Part shown: piece by piece, positions 35,270 to 46,741 of the stretch
Numbering within the stretch: position 1 is the first letter of the stretch
Layout: the number at the start of each line of letters is the position of its first letter
Origin: Onchidella celtica
Taxonomy: Eukaryota; Mollusca; Gastropoda; Systellommatophora; Onchidiidae
NCBI GenBank assembly: GCA_963931925.1
Contig: OZ007582.1
Coordinates: forward strand, 35,888,336 to 35,952,335
Length of the DNA stretch: 64,000 nucleotides
Direction: 5' to 3'
The notes under the pieces: generated by a model
The model's input: only the letters and a program-made list of their open reading frames with translations
Databases searched by the model: none
Told to the model about the DNA's origin: nothing
Position numbers and translations under genes: made by a program

Positions 35270-35491
35270 TACTTTAGAATACAAGTTGTGAGTTGTGAAT
35301 TGTTGTGGACTGCGCCTAACAGGCTGCGGTTACAATTTGCTCTGAGATAGAGAGAGATAGAGAGAGTGAGAGAGAGAGAGGGTGAGAGAAAGAAAGAGCG
35401 CGTGAGAGAGCTTCTGTAAAGCGCATAGAGCATTTCTAATGGCAATGGGTATGCGCTATATAAATGCCATCCATTATTATTATTATTATTA
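35270..35491 (+). mobile_element. Short retroelement with (ATT)n tail, + copy
   Basis: Blocks TGCGCCTAACAGGCTGCGGT, CAATTTGCTCTGAGATAGAG, TGTAAAGCGCATAGAGCAT and GCGCTATATAAATGCCAT, then ATT repeats. The reverse copy is at 50484-50773. Confidence 0.85.
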
Positions 35492-37656
35492 CTAGTAACT
35501 GCCCCATTCTTCGAATGGTAAAAAACAAAACTCGCCACTCCAGACCGAAAGGAATCAGCACAAAGACATTGATGTCGAGACACTATGGGTCATCCACATA
35601 AAATCGGCGATCAATAGGTAGATAGGATAGTATTACAGTAGTACACAGTGCACAGTTAGTAGTGCGCACCGAGAATTTTTCATGGGCTCATGTTTTCGTA
35701 AAAAATGAAGGATCGGAAGGCGTCAATTAGCGGCATTAATTTTTAAGCAAACTCAAACTCAAAAAAATACTTCCCCACCTTTTCAAGACTCCAAATCTAA
35801 AAAAGAACTTTTGCGGGTCGAAGGGCAGGTACATGTAAAATTTAACGCAAATCCGAGCTGTGTGAGCCGCAGTAGGTCTTATTAAAAATCACGTGGATGT
35901 TTTTTATATTATTATTACATTTTCCTTTCTTTGACTATTTTGAGCATAATTAGCTCTAGTTCGATCCTCGAGGCGTGAGAGGCCTAGATCTGGCCTTTGG
36001 GCAAAGTTTTCTTGGCATGACTGACACTCCAAGATCTATAATAAAAAATATTTCCTTCCGAGCTGGAACCACACTCTAAATATTTATACACAGTTTTCTT
36101 GGTTTGAATGAATGGCACTCACCTCATCTATATAACACTATACTCGGTATCAAAGTTTTCTTGGCGTGGCTGGATCGTGAACTCTAGTTTACATTTCCGG
36201 TAAGAGGCGGAAATGACGCAATTGACGGAGGTACATTATCACGTCGTATTCGCAATCATGAATTGATAACTGATAATTATAACTGAATTTCTGGAAAAAG
36301 TAAAGAGTTTCGGGAAAAAATGAGCACGACACGTACAGGCTTGATATATTTTACATACATGTGCCAAGTTTCATTTCTCTATGTTGCGTAGTAAAAAAGC
36401 CTTTGCGGGAACAAAGTTGGGCCCAAGCTCCATTATTATATGTGATATGATTATCTCAAAATAACATATTGTTTTTCCCGTATTTCCCAAAAGTTAGCAG
36501 TAAAAGTACACCTGTTGCAATTTCTGTAGGCAGAATGTGGTCATATGGGACGATGTACCAAATGGGACCAGTGATAAATAATGAAAAAAAATGTAAAGCT
36601 TACGTGAATTATTGACATTAATTGAGGAATAATGCAATAAAGTTACGGTTTCATTAGTATGGCCATAAAATTTATTGGATATTTTCCTTTTGTAATAAAG
36701 AGTGACGTTGGCAGCTGAATCCACATTAGGTTACATTTATATACGAGTACAGTAAGTCTTACAACAAACAATTAAAGGGCTATAACTTTTGAATGGGTGG
36801 AGATAACTGAATGAAATACAAAAAAACCGTGTCATCTTTAATGCTATTGATCCTATAAATGAACTAGATCTAAATGAGCATTTCAGGCAAGATAGAAACA
36901 ATCGAAACCCCTGATACGACAGTCTGAAACCTCATAATTTATGTGTTTGTTTTCTCCTGTTTTTTTTGTTTGTTTGTTTAATGTTCTGAGCCTTATTGTT
37001 TGGTTGTCCAAGACAGGACATCAAGTCATTAGGAAAATGAAAGATTGTTTATTTCGTGGGTCCAACCTTTGTTTATTTCATAATTATTTTTTTTTTACCT
37101 TTTTGAATTAACCTAATTCATTCAAATGTTACAGTCTTTTAAAGTTGCTTGCAAGACTTATGAGGCAGAGTATGTAATTTATAGATGTACAGGTAAAAAA
37201 TGTTGGACACGTGGGGAGGATGAATGACAATAGGTGGACAAAACGCTGCACTGAACGGAGTGTAGGGATTTCATGGTGTACTTTATAAAATTTAATAACT
37301 GTATAGATCACCTGTTGTTTGATTAATATATCAATGTTGGTTGTTTCCTCGTTTAGCTCGGATTAAAACAGCGAATTTAACAAATGCACGAGTTTTATTT
37401 GCTCTAAAAGCTAGGAGTACATGAAACTTCAATTCTCGATTTCTCAAAAATAGACCATCGGGGGCGGAAACTGGCCGTTGTCGTGCCAATCGTAGAGGCG
37501 TAGAGAGAGTGAATGACAGAGTGCGTTTTTGTTTTTTTTTTTTTTTATTTTGTAAATCGACGGTCAGCTATAGAAACTTCGTTAAATTCAAAGTTTTTTA
37601 CAGGCGAAGAAAAAAAATGATTACTTTAAATACTTGGAGCTGCAACTTGGTGCCTA
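35492..37656. other. Gene-poor stretch
   Basis: AT-rich, no family similarity recognised; frames are short and lack splice support. Confidence 0.5.
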
Positions 37657-37855
37657 AGGGTAGCCACATAAAGGCCACCGAATTCTGTCACCGAGCCACT
37701 AGGCGCTTTAGGTGAGAAGAATTGCACTATGTAATTTCAACAACTGCACATAGAGCCCACCTAGATCCGGTCTGTTTATATATAGTGCAATTCTTCTCAC
37801 CTAAAGCGCCTAGTAGCTCGGTGACCGAATTCGGTGGCCTTCGTGTGGCTACCCT
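37657..37855. mobile_element. Long inverted repeat (74-bp arms, 51-bp loop)
   Basis: Left arm 37657-37730 and right arm 37782-37855 are reverse complements with few mismatches (for example TTAGGTGAGAAGAATTGCAC against GTGCAATTCTTCTCACCTAA). It would fold into a stable hairpin. A foldback transposon or a hairpin RNA source are both possible. Confidence 0.85.
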
Positions 37856-37925
37856 AACCTACGCTCTTGTAGCATATTTCGTACTTTGGGACGAGAGTCG
37901 CACAGTTGTTACGTAGTCAGGGTTT

Positions 37926-38040
37926 ACGAGGTTATAAGGCGCCGAAATCGGCTGTTGGAACCTCGTTTAAAACTCTAACGAGGTTCAAGCGCATAGAGGG
38001 CGCGCTGCTTGACTGATCGTACAACCTCGTTACTGTTCTT
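37926..38040. repeat. Four alternating AACGAGGTT / AACCTCGTT motifs
   Basis: The 9-bp motif appears near 37927 (ACGAGGTTA), 37961 (AACCTCGTT), 37977 (AACGAGGTT) and 38031 (AACCTCGTT), alternating in orientation, close to the long inverted repeat. Confidence 0.6.
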
Positions 38041-38384
38041 TGGGCGTGGCAAAAAAATATTTAACAGTGCCTCAACGGCATCTGTAAAGTTGTCCCCTTT
38101 TGCCATTTTTGTGTGCTAAATATATCCTTTGTAACCAAGAATCATTATTGATGATTCTTCACTAATATTTCATTTCTTTGTTACACCATCAACATTCGAA
38201 TGAATGTGATGTAGATGAACGATCTATTATCTAACCTAAAGCAAATTATTTGTGTTTTTCCTGTATATTATTATAATAAATTTAAAAATGGAGTCATCTG
38301 CTGATATCCTAACGTTCGCACTCCGCGCATTAATAACAAAAGTATTATGCGTAATTTATCTAATAATATATTATAATAAGCCTC

Positions 38385-38630
38385 TCTCCTTCTCTCTCTC
38401 ACTCTTTCTTTCTCTCTCTCTCCCTATCTATCTATCTCTCTGTTTATCTGTCTGTTTTTCTCTTTCCCTCTCTCTCTCTCTCTCTTCTTTATCTTATTTC
38501 TTTCTCTTATTCTCTTTCATATTTATCTTTCTCTCCCCTTGTCTTTTTCGCCCTTCCCGCTCTCCTTTTCTTTAATATTTCTCTGTTTCTTTCCTTCTCA
38601 TCCTTCTTCTCTTTCCCCCTTCTCCTGCTT
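38385..38630 (+). repeat. Pyrimidine tract
   Basis: CT-rich run; complement of the purine runs that follow at 38690-38860 and 38968-39031. Confidence 0.93.
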
Positions 38631-38689
38631 TCGAAAGAGCTGCACTTTGATTCTCTGAGACAGCCGTGCTCAGGTTCTTTGTGACAACA

Positions 38690-38726
38690 ACAGAGAGAGA
38701 GAGAGAGAGAGGCAGAGAAAGAGTGA

Positions 38727-38775
<49 letters not shown>

Positions 38776-38790
38776 CAGAGAGAGACAGAG

Positions 38791-38851
<61 letters not shown>

Positions 38852-38968
38852 AACAGAGAGATGCATTCTGATTCTTTAAAAGAGCTGCATTCTGATTTTC
38901 TTGTTAGAGCTGTACCCTCGGAGAGCTGCATTCTCTTGTTCTTTAAAAGAGGGGAGCTCTGATTTCTT

Positions 38969-39031
<63 letters not shown>
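38690..39031 (+). repeat. (GA)n purine tracts
   Basis: Two GA arrays (38690-38860, 38968-39031) separated by copies of AGAGCTGCATTCTGATTCTT-like spacers. Confidence 0.95.
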
Positions 39032-39034
<3 letters not shown>

Positions 39035-39059
39035 CACTTTGGTTCTTGGAGAGAGGGAG

Positions 39060-40181
39060 GGAATTTTGTACTTGGGAGAGCTGCATTTCAATTCTTTGGG
39101 TAATTTTCACTCTCTCCCTCTATGGACCTCTTTCTATCCCCATTTATCTCTGCTCCTTTTCCCCCGCTCCCACTCTCCTCCCTCTGCCTGTCTCCGTATC
39201 CGTTAGTCTGTCGGGCTCCCTGCCTCTCTTTCTTTAGTATGCTTTTGTTTCCCTCGAACTAAATATGTCAAACTTGACCTAAAATTCAGCCAGGAAATTC
39301 TTCATTCTATCTCAGGCAATATAAAACCACAATGTGTTCTAAAAGCACAGACAAACAAACGCAAGTATAACTGTTCAGATAAACATGTGAAGATCAGAAT
39401 ATGCTCCATTGTATCCAAGCCAATGTCCTCCGTTGGAATAGATTTAACTGAAAATAATTATTAGAATGGTAAAATAACAAGCGCTATAGGCAAATCCTAC
39501 AGGACGTTTATTTACTATTGAACATTAATATTGATGTATATTACCAGTGCTGAAACTCTTCAATGAAAGGGAATAAAAACATATTAAAGTGGAGCAAATT
39601 TACAATGATCAGTTTCCTCACGACATCCATTTTGCTAAATCCAAAAATTCACCCGTATTGATTCTTAACTGAGCCCGATAGGGAAAAAGACATTATGTAT
39701 ATATCAGAACATGTTTACTGACAAAAAGCCTTAGTTATTGAGTCAGTATTGTTTGTCCTGCAGGTTTGATAAAGGATTAAGCTTTTCTTAACTGTCTCGC
39801 TACCATAAGCTGCTCTGAGCGGTTCATCAGAAAAACAAAATCATTTCAAATAGTACGTGAAAGTCACAGTGACAAATATTTTTTCTTAAATGTCCAATAG
39901 TGTGTCACTTTACTAAATTTTTTCACTACTCTTGAACAGCCATAAAGTGTTACTGACCCCGTCTTCGAAAAGGGCAGTGTACTCTGAAGGGATCCAGCTG
40001 GAAGTGAATCAGTTAAGATATATAGGTGTTTTATAATGACTGCAGCTAGCTGAAGAAATAGCTGGACGGGCTTGCATATGGACCGTGAGCACGTAAACTT
40101 TAACCTTCATCAGCAACTTTTATTTGTAACCGCTACAGAGAGAAAGGCCGTCAATCGTCTGTCACCCACAGGCTCCAATTG
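39060..40181. other. Gene-poor stretch
   Basis: A CT-rich part to about 39235, then AT-rich sequence with no recognised features. Confidence 0.5.
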
Positions 40182-40437
40182 AAGAGCAGCTGGGTAAGTC
40201 ATATTTTGTCAGGAATTATGGCCCTTTAAGATAGTCATTCAAATTTAGTGTGTAAGATGCGGTGTACGCGTTCAGTTAAAACTTACTATGTCCCGTTTTT
40301 ACCCAAAGATAAAGACGGGGCATAGCAAGGGCCAAATGAACACTTACACCGCGTATTACACTGATTTTGAATGAATATCTGAAAGGGGCCATAACTCTTA
40401 CAAAATTTGACTTAACCAGTTTTAGAAAAACGCTCTT
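40182..40437. mobile_element. Foldback MITE, full copy
   Basis: Nearly the whole element is an imperfect palindrome: left GGAATTATGGCCC and GATAGTCATTCAAATTTAGTG match right GGGGCCATAACTC and TGATTTTGAATGAATATCT, with arms of about 110 bp. No coding capacity. Truncated relative at 26889. Confidence 0.8.
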
Positions 40438-40904
40438 GAATTATGAGATGCTGAGTCCAGACAAGCTAGGAAAAGCAAGAATACATAACGAACATAACAT
40501 AAAGATAGGTCAGAAGGAGACCTTTTGAAAGCCACTTTACAGGTTTGCTAAAGTTGTCGCAATCAGTATACATGTATTAACAAGCAGTGCACAAATTCAA
40601 GCACGCCCGCCTTAGAGCTGTGGCATACTGGTCGTATAAACTCGCGAACTGATGACAGCGCGAATGGCCTCGATCACAGAAGCCAAGTGGAGCGTGTCAC
40701 GCTTGTCGTACTTGCACGTACTTGTCCCATTCATTTTTAGACCTGGCACTCATCAACAGAGAAGTGAAACCTGCAGACTGCAAAAGTAGCCGGTCAAGGA
40801 AAATCTCGTCTACCGAAGGCCCAGCGCTCATTGGCTGATTTTGGCTGTCCAATTAGTTGGATGAAGGCGCCATTTGAGTTCCAGTGAGATCTAACCAAAC
40901 ATAC

Positions 40905-41250
40905 TACAGATAAGACAGCTAGTGCTTTCAGCGTGCACAGATTTCGCACTGCGACCTAGCGGCAAACATACCGAAGTCACGAAAAGGCCGAATTTTACAA
41001 AGCCAAACAGGAAAAATATTGAATTTTGTTCACTGTTCAGCTATCGCTACAGGCCTCAATGACGTCACTTATTGTGGAATTATAACCTCAATCGCTGCTG
41101 GAAAACTCTGGCTATTTTTTATTTATTTTTTAGTGGCAGGACCACAGTCACAATTTTGCATGAATAAATTTACCATTATATCAAGCATTCTTTTCATACT
41201 ATGCACCATGTGCAACGCCCCCGATCAGCGCGCAAACTGTGTGAACGTTT
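40905..41250 (+). repeat. Interspersed repeat, copy 1 (copy 2 at 50388)
   Basis: Shares GCGTGCACA, TTTCGCAC, ACCTAGCGGCAA, ATTTTACAAAGCCAA, TTCACTGTTCAGCTATCGCTA and the TGACGTCAC region with 50388-51010. The 155-codon frame over it is not conserved in the second copy. Confidence 0.85.
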
Positions 41251-41499
41251 TGTTTTTTACTGATGCGAGGAAGACAGTGTCTCATCTTATCGTTTCTAGT
41301 ATCTTGGGTTCAAGTGAGGTCCAACTAGTTGTGGCGGTCCGTGAGGTCTCACTGAAGCTCAATCTTGTGATGTCACTATCTGGCTGGTCGGCTGATCAAA
41401 GTCGACTAGCACATGGATACACACTGCGTGTGGTCGAATTCATTCATTCGCGAATTCATGCGACCAGCGAGTCAAATGTGACATAGCTTTCTTGCCCAT

Positions 41500-41667
41500 T
41501 CAAGCGCAGGAATCGTAGCATTTCTGCTGACATTCGCGATAGACTGGACTGTTGAAACAGCGAAGTGACATACATTCAGTGACGCAGTCCTCCTCCGAGT
41601 AGGCAGTAGAGATTTGAACAAAACCACCAACTAGAAGGAGGATGGCGAGGAGGACAAAGACTTTCAT
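41500..41667 (-). CDS. Small secreted six-cysteine peptide precursor
   Basis: A 55-residue precursor. The start is ATG at 41667, right after a good acceptor (TTCTATTTGCAG), so a non-coding 5' exon should lie upstream; the in-frame ATG seven codons earlier falls in the intron. Residues 1-22 are a signal peptide (MKVFVLLAILLLVGGFVQIS, then TA). The mature part is about 33 residues, acidic near its start, with spacing C-x3-C-x4-C-x8-C-x3-C-x3-C. The paired C-x3-C spacings suggest two disulfide-linked helices (helical-hairpin type). Possible roles are antimicrobial, signalling or venom/defence peptide; none can be chosen from sequence. No propeptide or dibasic site is seen between signal and mature part. 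A tandem repeat lies just upstream (41770-42105). Confidence 0.8.
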   Translation of the reverse strand: MKVFVLLAILLLVGGFVQISTAYSEEDCVTECMSLRCFNSPVYRECQQKCYDSCA

Positions 41668-41705
41668 CTGCAAATAGAATTGAGACATCTTGCATTAGGG
41701 GGGTA

Positions 41706-42105
41706 TTATGCTAAAACCGGTCAGACACAGTCAGATGCTACCAGCGAAATGTACACCAAAGAAATGCTGGTAGAAGCTGACTGTGTCTGACCGGGCTTAA
41801 TATGATGGATTCTTCCCGGATTTACTAAGAAAATACAGGGAATTATGGCGTGTACCTCTTGTCTGCCGGCATCTGACTGTGCCTGACCGTACTCAGTACG
41901 ATAGGGTCTTCCTGGATTTCTTAGGAAAATGTTTAAAATAAGAAATTATGGAGTGCACTTCTTCCCTGCCAGCATCTGAATGTACATTTGACAGGGGTTA
42001 GTATGGTAGGGTCTTCCACGATTTACTAAGAAAATATAGGAAATTACCTTCTGCCCTTCTTGCCTGCCAGCGTCTGACTGTGTCTGGCCGGGCTTAGTAT
42101 GATAG
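41706..42105 (+). repeat. ~110-bp tandem repeat, three to four units
   Basis: Units share GATTTACTAAGAAAATA, GGAAATTA, CTGCCAGCATCTGACTGTG and GGGCTTAGTATGATAG. The first unit carries an inverted copy of GCTGGTAG...ACTGTGTCTGACC, so it can fold back. Located upstream of the six-cysteine peptide exon. Confidence 0.82.
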
Positions 42106-42405
42106 CACAATGAGGGTATGAGCACCAGACACCTGTAGGAATGATTATTCACCCTGTATAATAGAAGAAATTACACGACTGTGAATTTCCTTGACAACCA
42201 CATGAGTAATCAAATCCTTACATAACTGTGTCTTCTAGTCCCTTTAGTTCCTAAATAAAGGCTGGTGACGCACTTGTCTTGGTTTCAATGTCAGGTGTGA
42301 ACTTTTTGGTTTGGTTTGATAACAGGGACCAGAATCCTATCACAGTGGGCATTCCCAAAGCTACTCCTCCCCGCTACAAAATCCACTGCATGTAGTACGT
42401 TTTCT

Positions 42406-42738
42406 CAGAGAGTATATGTATGTAGAGAGGTTTCACTATTGGTCGATTTGCACTACGAGACACGGGAGGCTCCGCGAAATTATTGTTAACATGGAGCGGA
42501 AAGTAGGTCACTGTGGTAAACAATACCCGTTTGTGCATTTCCACGGGGCGTAAGAGCTTACAAACGGTTTTAAATAGTTTCAATCAGCCCAAAAATATGA
42601 ACAAACCACAGCAAACAGATATGCCCATTATCTTTGGTGAAGAAGGTCTCTTTCAATTCTTCAATTTCTTGTTTACCGCAGCGATCTCGTTTCACGATTT
42701 GGCGGAAGTAAACCCTCTCTAAACATCTATACTCTCTG
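42406..42738. mobile_element. MITE with ~28-bp terminal inverted repeats
   Basis: Left CAGAGAGTATATGTATGTAG then AGAGGTTT; right AAACCCTCTCTAAACATC then TATACTCTCTG. About 333 bp, no coding capacity. Confidence 0.75.
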
Positions 42739-43022
42739 GCATTCTACATTATTATGGTCCCTGTGGCCAGGTGGTTCCGTGTTTGTCGGGTACATCTATG
42801 GAGTTCAACTGGACCTCGTCCACTGGGGAGATTGAATCAGATTTGTCTCTGCTCTACTTCCAGCGAAGACAATAAAGTCTTGAGTCAATTGGCGGGAAGA
42901 GAGATCTCGCGCACGGATGTCCGAAAAGGGGCAAAGACTTAGCTTAGTGTATCATCACCAGTTTTGGTGGAAATTTCGGGTTTCAAGGGTGAAAATCTTT
43001 GATGATCTTTGTTTATCTAGGG

Positions 43023-43520
43023 CCGTGGCTTTCAACCTTTTTTTTCAGGCAATCGCCCTTTAGGCTTCAGATTTTCTGTCGTCGCCCCCTTTCCTCCCTT
43101 CCCCATCCACCTCCCCGGCCTTTTTCTCCCACCGCCTCATCATCAATCCTAACTCAAAATCCAACAGATACTTTCACAAGCAGACAGACCATACACAAAT
43201 TATGATGTTAAGTTTTTCAAAGCCTTATTGATGACAATAGGCGTGTTGGTTATTCATTATAAAACAGAAAACATTCTTTATCAAATGCACTACAAAAAAC
43301 AGGCCTTTCCAGTTCATAAAATCCATTAACACGTGCTGTTGAACAGGTCAGTGGCTGTCCTGTACTTGACACCAAATTGTCCTCATAATTTATGTTTTTG
43401 CCCCCCCCCCCCAATACCCCCTCGTCACCGTTTTCCCGTTTTGGTCCCCGCCCCTGGAAATTAAATCCCCCTCCCTCCCGGGGGGAGGGGGGGCAATATC
43501 GCCCACGTTGAGAACCACTG
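43023..43520. mobile_element. hAT-type non-autonomous DNA transposon
   Basis: The right terminus reads inward CAGTGGTTCTCAACG, the hAT (Charlie-type) end consensus; the left CCGTGGCTTTCAACCTTTTT is a mutated version. Flanks ATCTAGGG (43015-43022) and CTCGAGGG (43521-43528) agree at 6 of 8, fitting an 8-bp hAT duplication. C- and G-rich inner tracts; no transposase. Confidence 0.8.
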
Positions 43521-43563
43521 CTCGAGGGAATCAGCCAAAAGCTGAAAAGTGCAGCCTGTTGCC

Positions 43564-43640
43564 TGACACTGGGTTCCGAATTTCTGGATCCAAGTCCTCC
43601 ACGACACGGATCTCAATCCGGCTCATCCGAATAAGTTTGC
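43564..43640 (-). repeat. Shared ~80-bp block, copy 1
   Basis: The minus strand carries CTTATTCGGATGAGCC, GAGATCCGTGTC, GACTTGGATCCAGAAATTCG and GGAACCCA, matching 46746-46825 on +. Both are open in a frame with IEIRV and DLDPE, but flanks differ. Confidence 0.6.
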
Positions 43641-43879
43641 TGGCTTTCTTTGAGTTTAAAGAAATTACTCGAGAGAACCAGAGATTCGTGATTGTAAACA
43701 AAACCGTCCCATTGGCGCATGACAACCCCTTTTTCAGAGACAGCTTTACAAGGCGCCACTAGAACAGGGCAGTTCTCGTAAGGGCAACAGCCCTCGAACG
43801 GTCAGCCTGGAGACAGACTGTGCAGAAAGGTCTCTCCAACTTCGAAGAGACACTTGCTCAGCAGCACGAGGCAAAGAGT

Positions 43880-44067
43880 GTGTACGGCCCCACTGACTAT
43901 TTTGTTCTTAGAAGACAAGACCAGGTGCTCGATCCTGCCTACCCTATGGTCAGGGACAGGAATTCTTCCCTCTAAAAAATTCCAACATGCCTTCACCGAC
44001 TGGGGATCGAACCCGGTATCTTCTGCATGAGAGGCGAACGCCTTAACTGTAGCCCAACGTGCTTCCC
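43880..44067 (-). mobile_element. tRNA-derived SINE, divergent subfamily
   Basis: On the minus strand the head starts GGGAAGCACGTTGGGCTACA with B box GGGTTCGATCCCC; the body keeps GACCATAGGGTAGGCAGGATC-like and CTAAGAAC parts of the other SINE. Truncated at its 3' side. Confidence 0.72.
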
Positions 44068-44149
44068 ATGGTCTAATTGAGTTAACCCCGACCGGACGTG
44101 TCACCAATTCCGTCTTCTATACAACTGGACCAGAAAGGTCACTTAATAA

Positions 44150-44595
44150 AAGTATTTGTATTTTGTATTTGTATTTGTAAAACTCTGTAATCCCACTTGG
44201 GAAATTTGCCTTTGTGCCATTGCAGCCCAGTTACAACTGGAGCAGGCACGTCGTCACCACAGTGCAGCGCCGGTCGGCGGTTTTTTTTTTGGGGGGGGGG
44301 GGCGAATCGTAGAGATGAATTTTATTTAATTTTGCCCGGGCAGCGGCCTGTTCGGCCTGCTCTTTACGATTTCCAACTGCCAAGGTATCTTTAACGTGCG
44401 CAACGTGCACACGGGCCCTCCGAATTTTTTCGTCCTTATCCGAGAAGACTAGGTACTCGATCCTACCCCCCAATAGGATCAGGGACACGAAAACATGAGA
44501 AAAATCCCAAACTTCCAACATGCCTGCACCGGCCGGGTTTTGAACCCGGGACCCTTGGCATGAGAGGCGAGCACCTTGCCTCTAGACCACCTTGT
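44150..44595 (-). mobile_element. tRNA-derived SINE, copy 3
   Basis: Very similar to copy 1 through the B box, body, G/C homopolymer and the 3' part, ending in TACAAA-type repeats. The first bases of the head are replaced (CTACAAGGTGG). Confidence 0.88.
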
Positions 44596-45254
44596 AGATT
44601 CAACAACAATATAATAATGGGCTCTTTTCGTCGTGGCAGACGGTCAGCAGCTAAATAGTTTTTGTGCTGCATGCCTGGGCTGTGGGTATGGAGAAAGTGC
44701 CTAGCCCATGGTGCACTTTCCCCCTTCTCGACAGTGTTGATTTGATCCATTGGAACGACATGGTCGATACGCATGGAATCAACAGTGTTAGGAGGTGCAT
44801 TCCTCCGTCTAGTCTGCCTTTAGGGGTTATCCCTATTTTTAATAATTAATAATGAATTATATACTTTTTTTTTTAACATGAACAAAAAAACCAAACAAAA
44901 TGAAAACTATCGTTTTGTAGAAACAGACCGTATGTAGCAATCTAGGTCAAATTCGATGAAATCTGCTTAATCTTTTTGTCTGAGTTAAGAGTTTGTACAT
45001 TTGAGTTTGAGTTTGGAGAGATCACAGGGACACGATAACGGTCACATTGTGCCAGGAAAAAAGCATGAGCATAGGGAGAATAATACAGCAGGGATAGGAC
45101 GGGGCGAGGAGACGTAGACGCCACCAGAAATGCCCACCCACCATCCGCATGATGTGACTAATTTGTTCTTCTTGTTGTTGTTTTTTTGCTAATGACAAAA
45201 TGGCAACTCAACAAGAATCAAATTGGGAAGTTGCACCAAATGGCCTTTGCCTCT

Positions 45255-45605
45255 CTTGTAAATTTCGTCATGGTGCTAACCTTTTGGCCTAAGTCAGACA
45301 TCGGCCAAGACAGAATGTACCTGTTACGACATTGCCCTATCCATGGTGCACCTATTAATGTAAAAATCATTCAAAAGTGCCAAGCCATTATCCTGAAAAT
45401 AAAACTTTCTGTAATGGCCTCTCATTCATAGACGTAGGCCATTTTTGTTATGGGGTTGATCAGCTCTACATGGATGAAGGCCACTAGAGTCATTTTGGCC
45501 TAAGTCTGTCTGCATTGCAAAAGAATAAATACTTTTTTTTTGCGATTTTCCCAGAAGTGCAAAAAAAGATTTAGGCCAAAAGGTCAGCACCATGACGATT
45601 TTTAA
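45255..45605. mobile_element. Inverted-repeat element (~35-bp ends)
   Basis: TTTCGTCATGGTGCTAACC and TTTTGGCCTAAG at 45260-45292 are matched inverted by CTTAGGCC-type, GGTCAGCACCATGACGA at 45570-45600. The inside is unique; no coding. Confidence 0.72.
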
Positions 45606-45879
45606 GTTTGGAGTAAAGCCCCCCCCCCCCCGCAATCCTGTCTTACTAATCTAGTCCACAGCGTCCGCTCCGCTCCGCTTTTTCACTGATAATGACTTCT
45701 ATGACTTATAAAGAAGCTAAACACGCTTAATCTCTATAGCGTTGAGGAGCTGACAAGTATACAGAGGCCAAGACTGTTTTACTTTTTCCAACATCATTTT
45801 CCGTAAAAATAGCTGAACGGAGCTGATGTTGTGGACAAAATCAGTTAGACCTTTACTGTCTGGTTGTGCGATATGCCTG

Positions 45880-46275
45880 TTTCGTCCGGATTTCTCGTCC
45901 AGCATGCAGTGCGTATGCAAATTTCTGTCAGTCCTTGCGGAAAAAAATAAGGAACAAAAATTAGTGAAGGCTCCTAGGAGGTTCGCTCATTATATGAAGT
46001 CGTGGGGTGCCACCGGGTTCATGACGATTGTAAAGCAGTGATAAACATCTCTAGAATTTAATTATACTGTTAATAAAGTCATTAATTTTGCCAGTCGCCA
46101 GCTTGACTGAAGTGAGTGTAAGAAACACAAATTACTCAACCAACTCAGCCTGAACATGCATTTTCTTGACCGGCATGCCGTGCGAATGCAAATTTCTGTC
46201 AGACCTCGTGGGGAAAAAAGGAACGAAAATGTCGTCACATAAGAGATTCGCTGCTGATATGAAGTCCCGTATTTT
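45880..46275 (+). repeat. Diverged direct duplication (~125-bp units, ~280 bp apart)
   Basis: Both units contain AGCATGC/GGCATGC, GAATGCAAATTTCTGTCAG or GTATGCAAATTTCTGTCAG, GGAAC(A)AAAA, and ATATGAAGTC. Confidence 0.7.
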
Positions 46276-46592
46276 TAGACGCACTAGACAGTAAACAAGA
46301 GCCCCTACGACAAGTCAAGTCCTCGGCAAAGTTCACAGTTCCATTTTCCTCGTCGAGTAAAGTCTTCTCCGCAGAAGTAAGTGCAACAGAATACATGTTC
46401 TATCTAAAAAGAAAATACATATTTCTACCCACAGATCGCTGTCTTTAGGAGCTCTGCTCTGAGCTAATGGCGACCAGTAAAGCTGTCTGTGAAAAAGGGA
46501 GTTCCAGGCACCTGTGAGACATTTTTGTTAAAGCGAAGATTCTTTAGATCACTTGGACATGGTTTTCAAACTCAAAGCAACCCAGTAAACAG

Positions 46593-46741
46593 CGACCTTA
46601 GTTCTTGTTTGTTCCAGCATCACGTTTCTGCACAACACTGAGAACTTCGACACAAAGTGTGCACTTGCTATATATCTTCTACATACTAAAAGATCTCCAG
46701 TTTTTCAGAAAATGGAGATAGAACCAAAAGAACTAAGGTCG
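46593..46741. mobile_element. Inverted-repeat element of the TTAGTTCTTG family, copy 4 (short)
   Basis: Best-preserved ends: CGACCTTAGTTCTTGTTTG at left and AAAAGAACTAAGGTCG at right. At 149 bp it is an internally deleted form of the ~250-bp copies. Confidence 0.8.

Noticed and set aside
41019-41486. 155-codon + frame with a hydrophobic segment
   Set aside because: Lies in an interspersed repeat; the second copy at 50388-51010 does not keep the frame.
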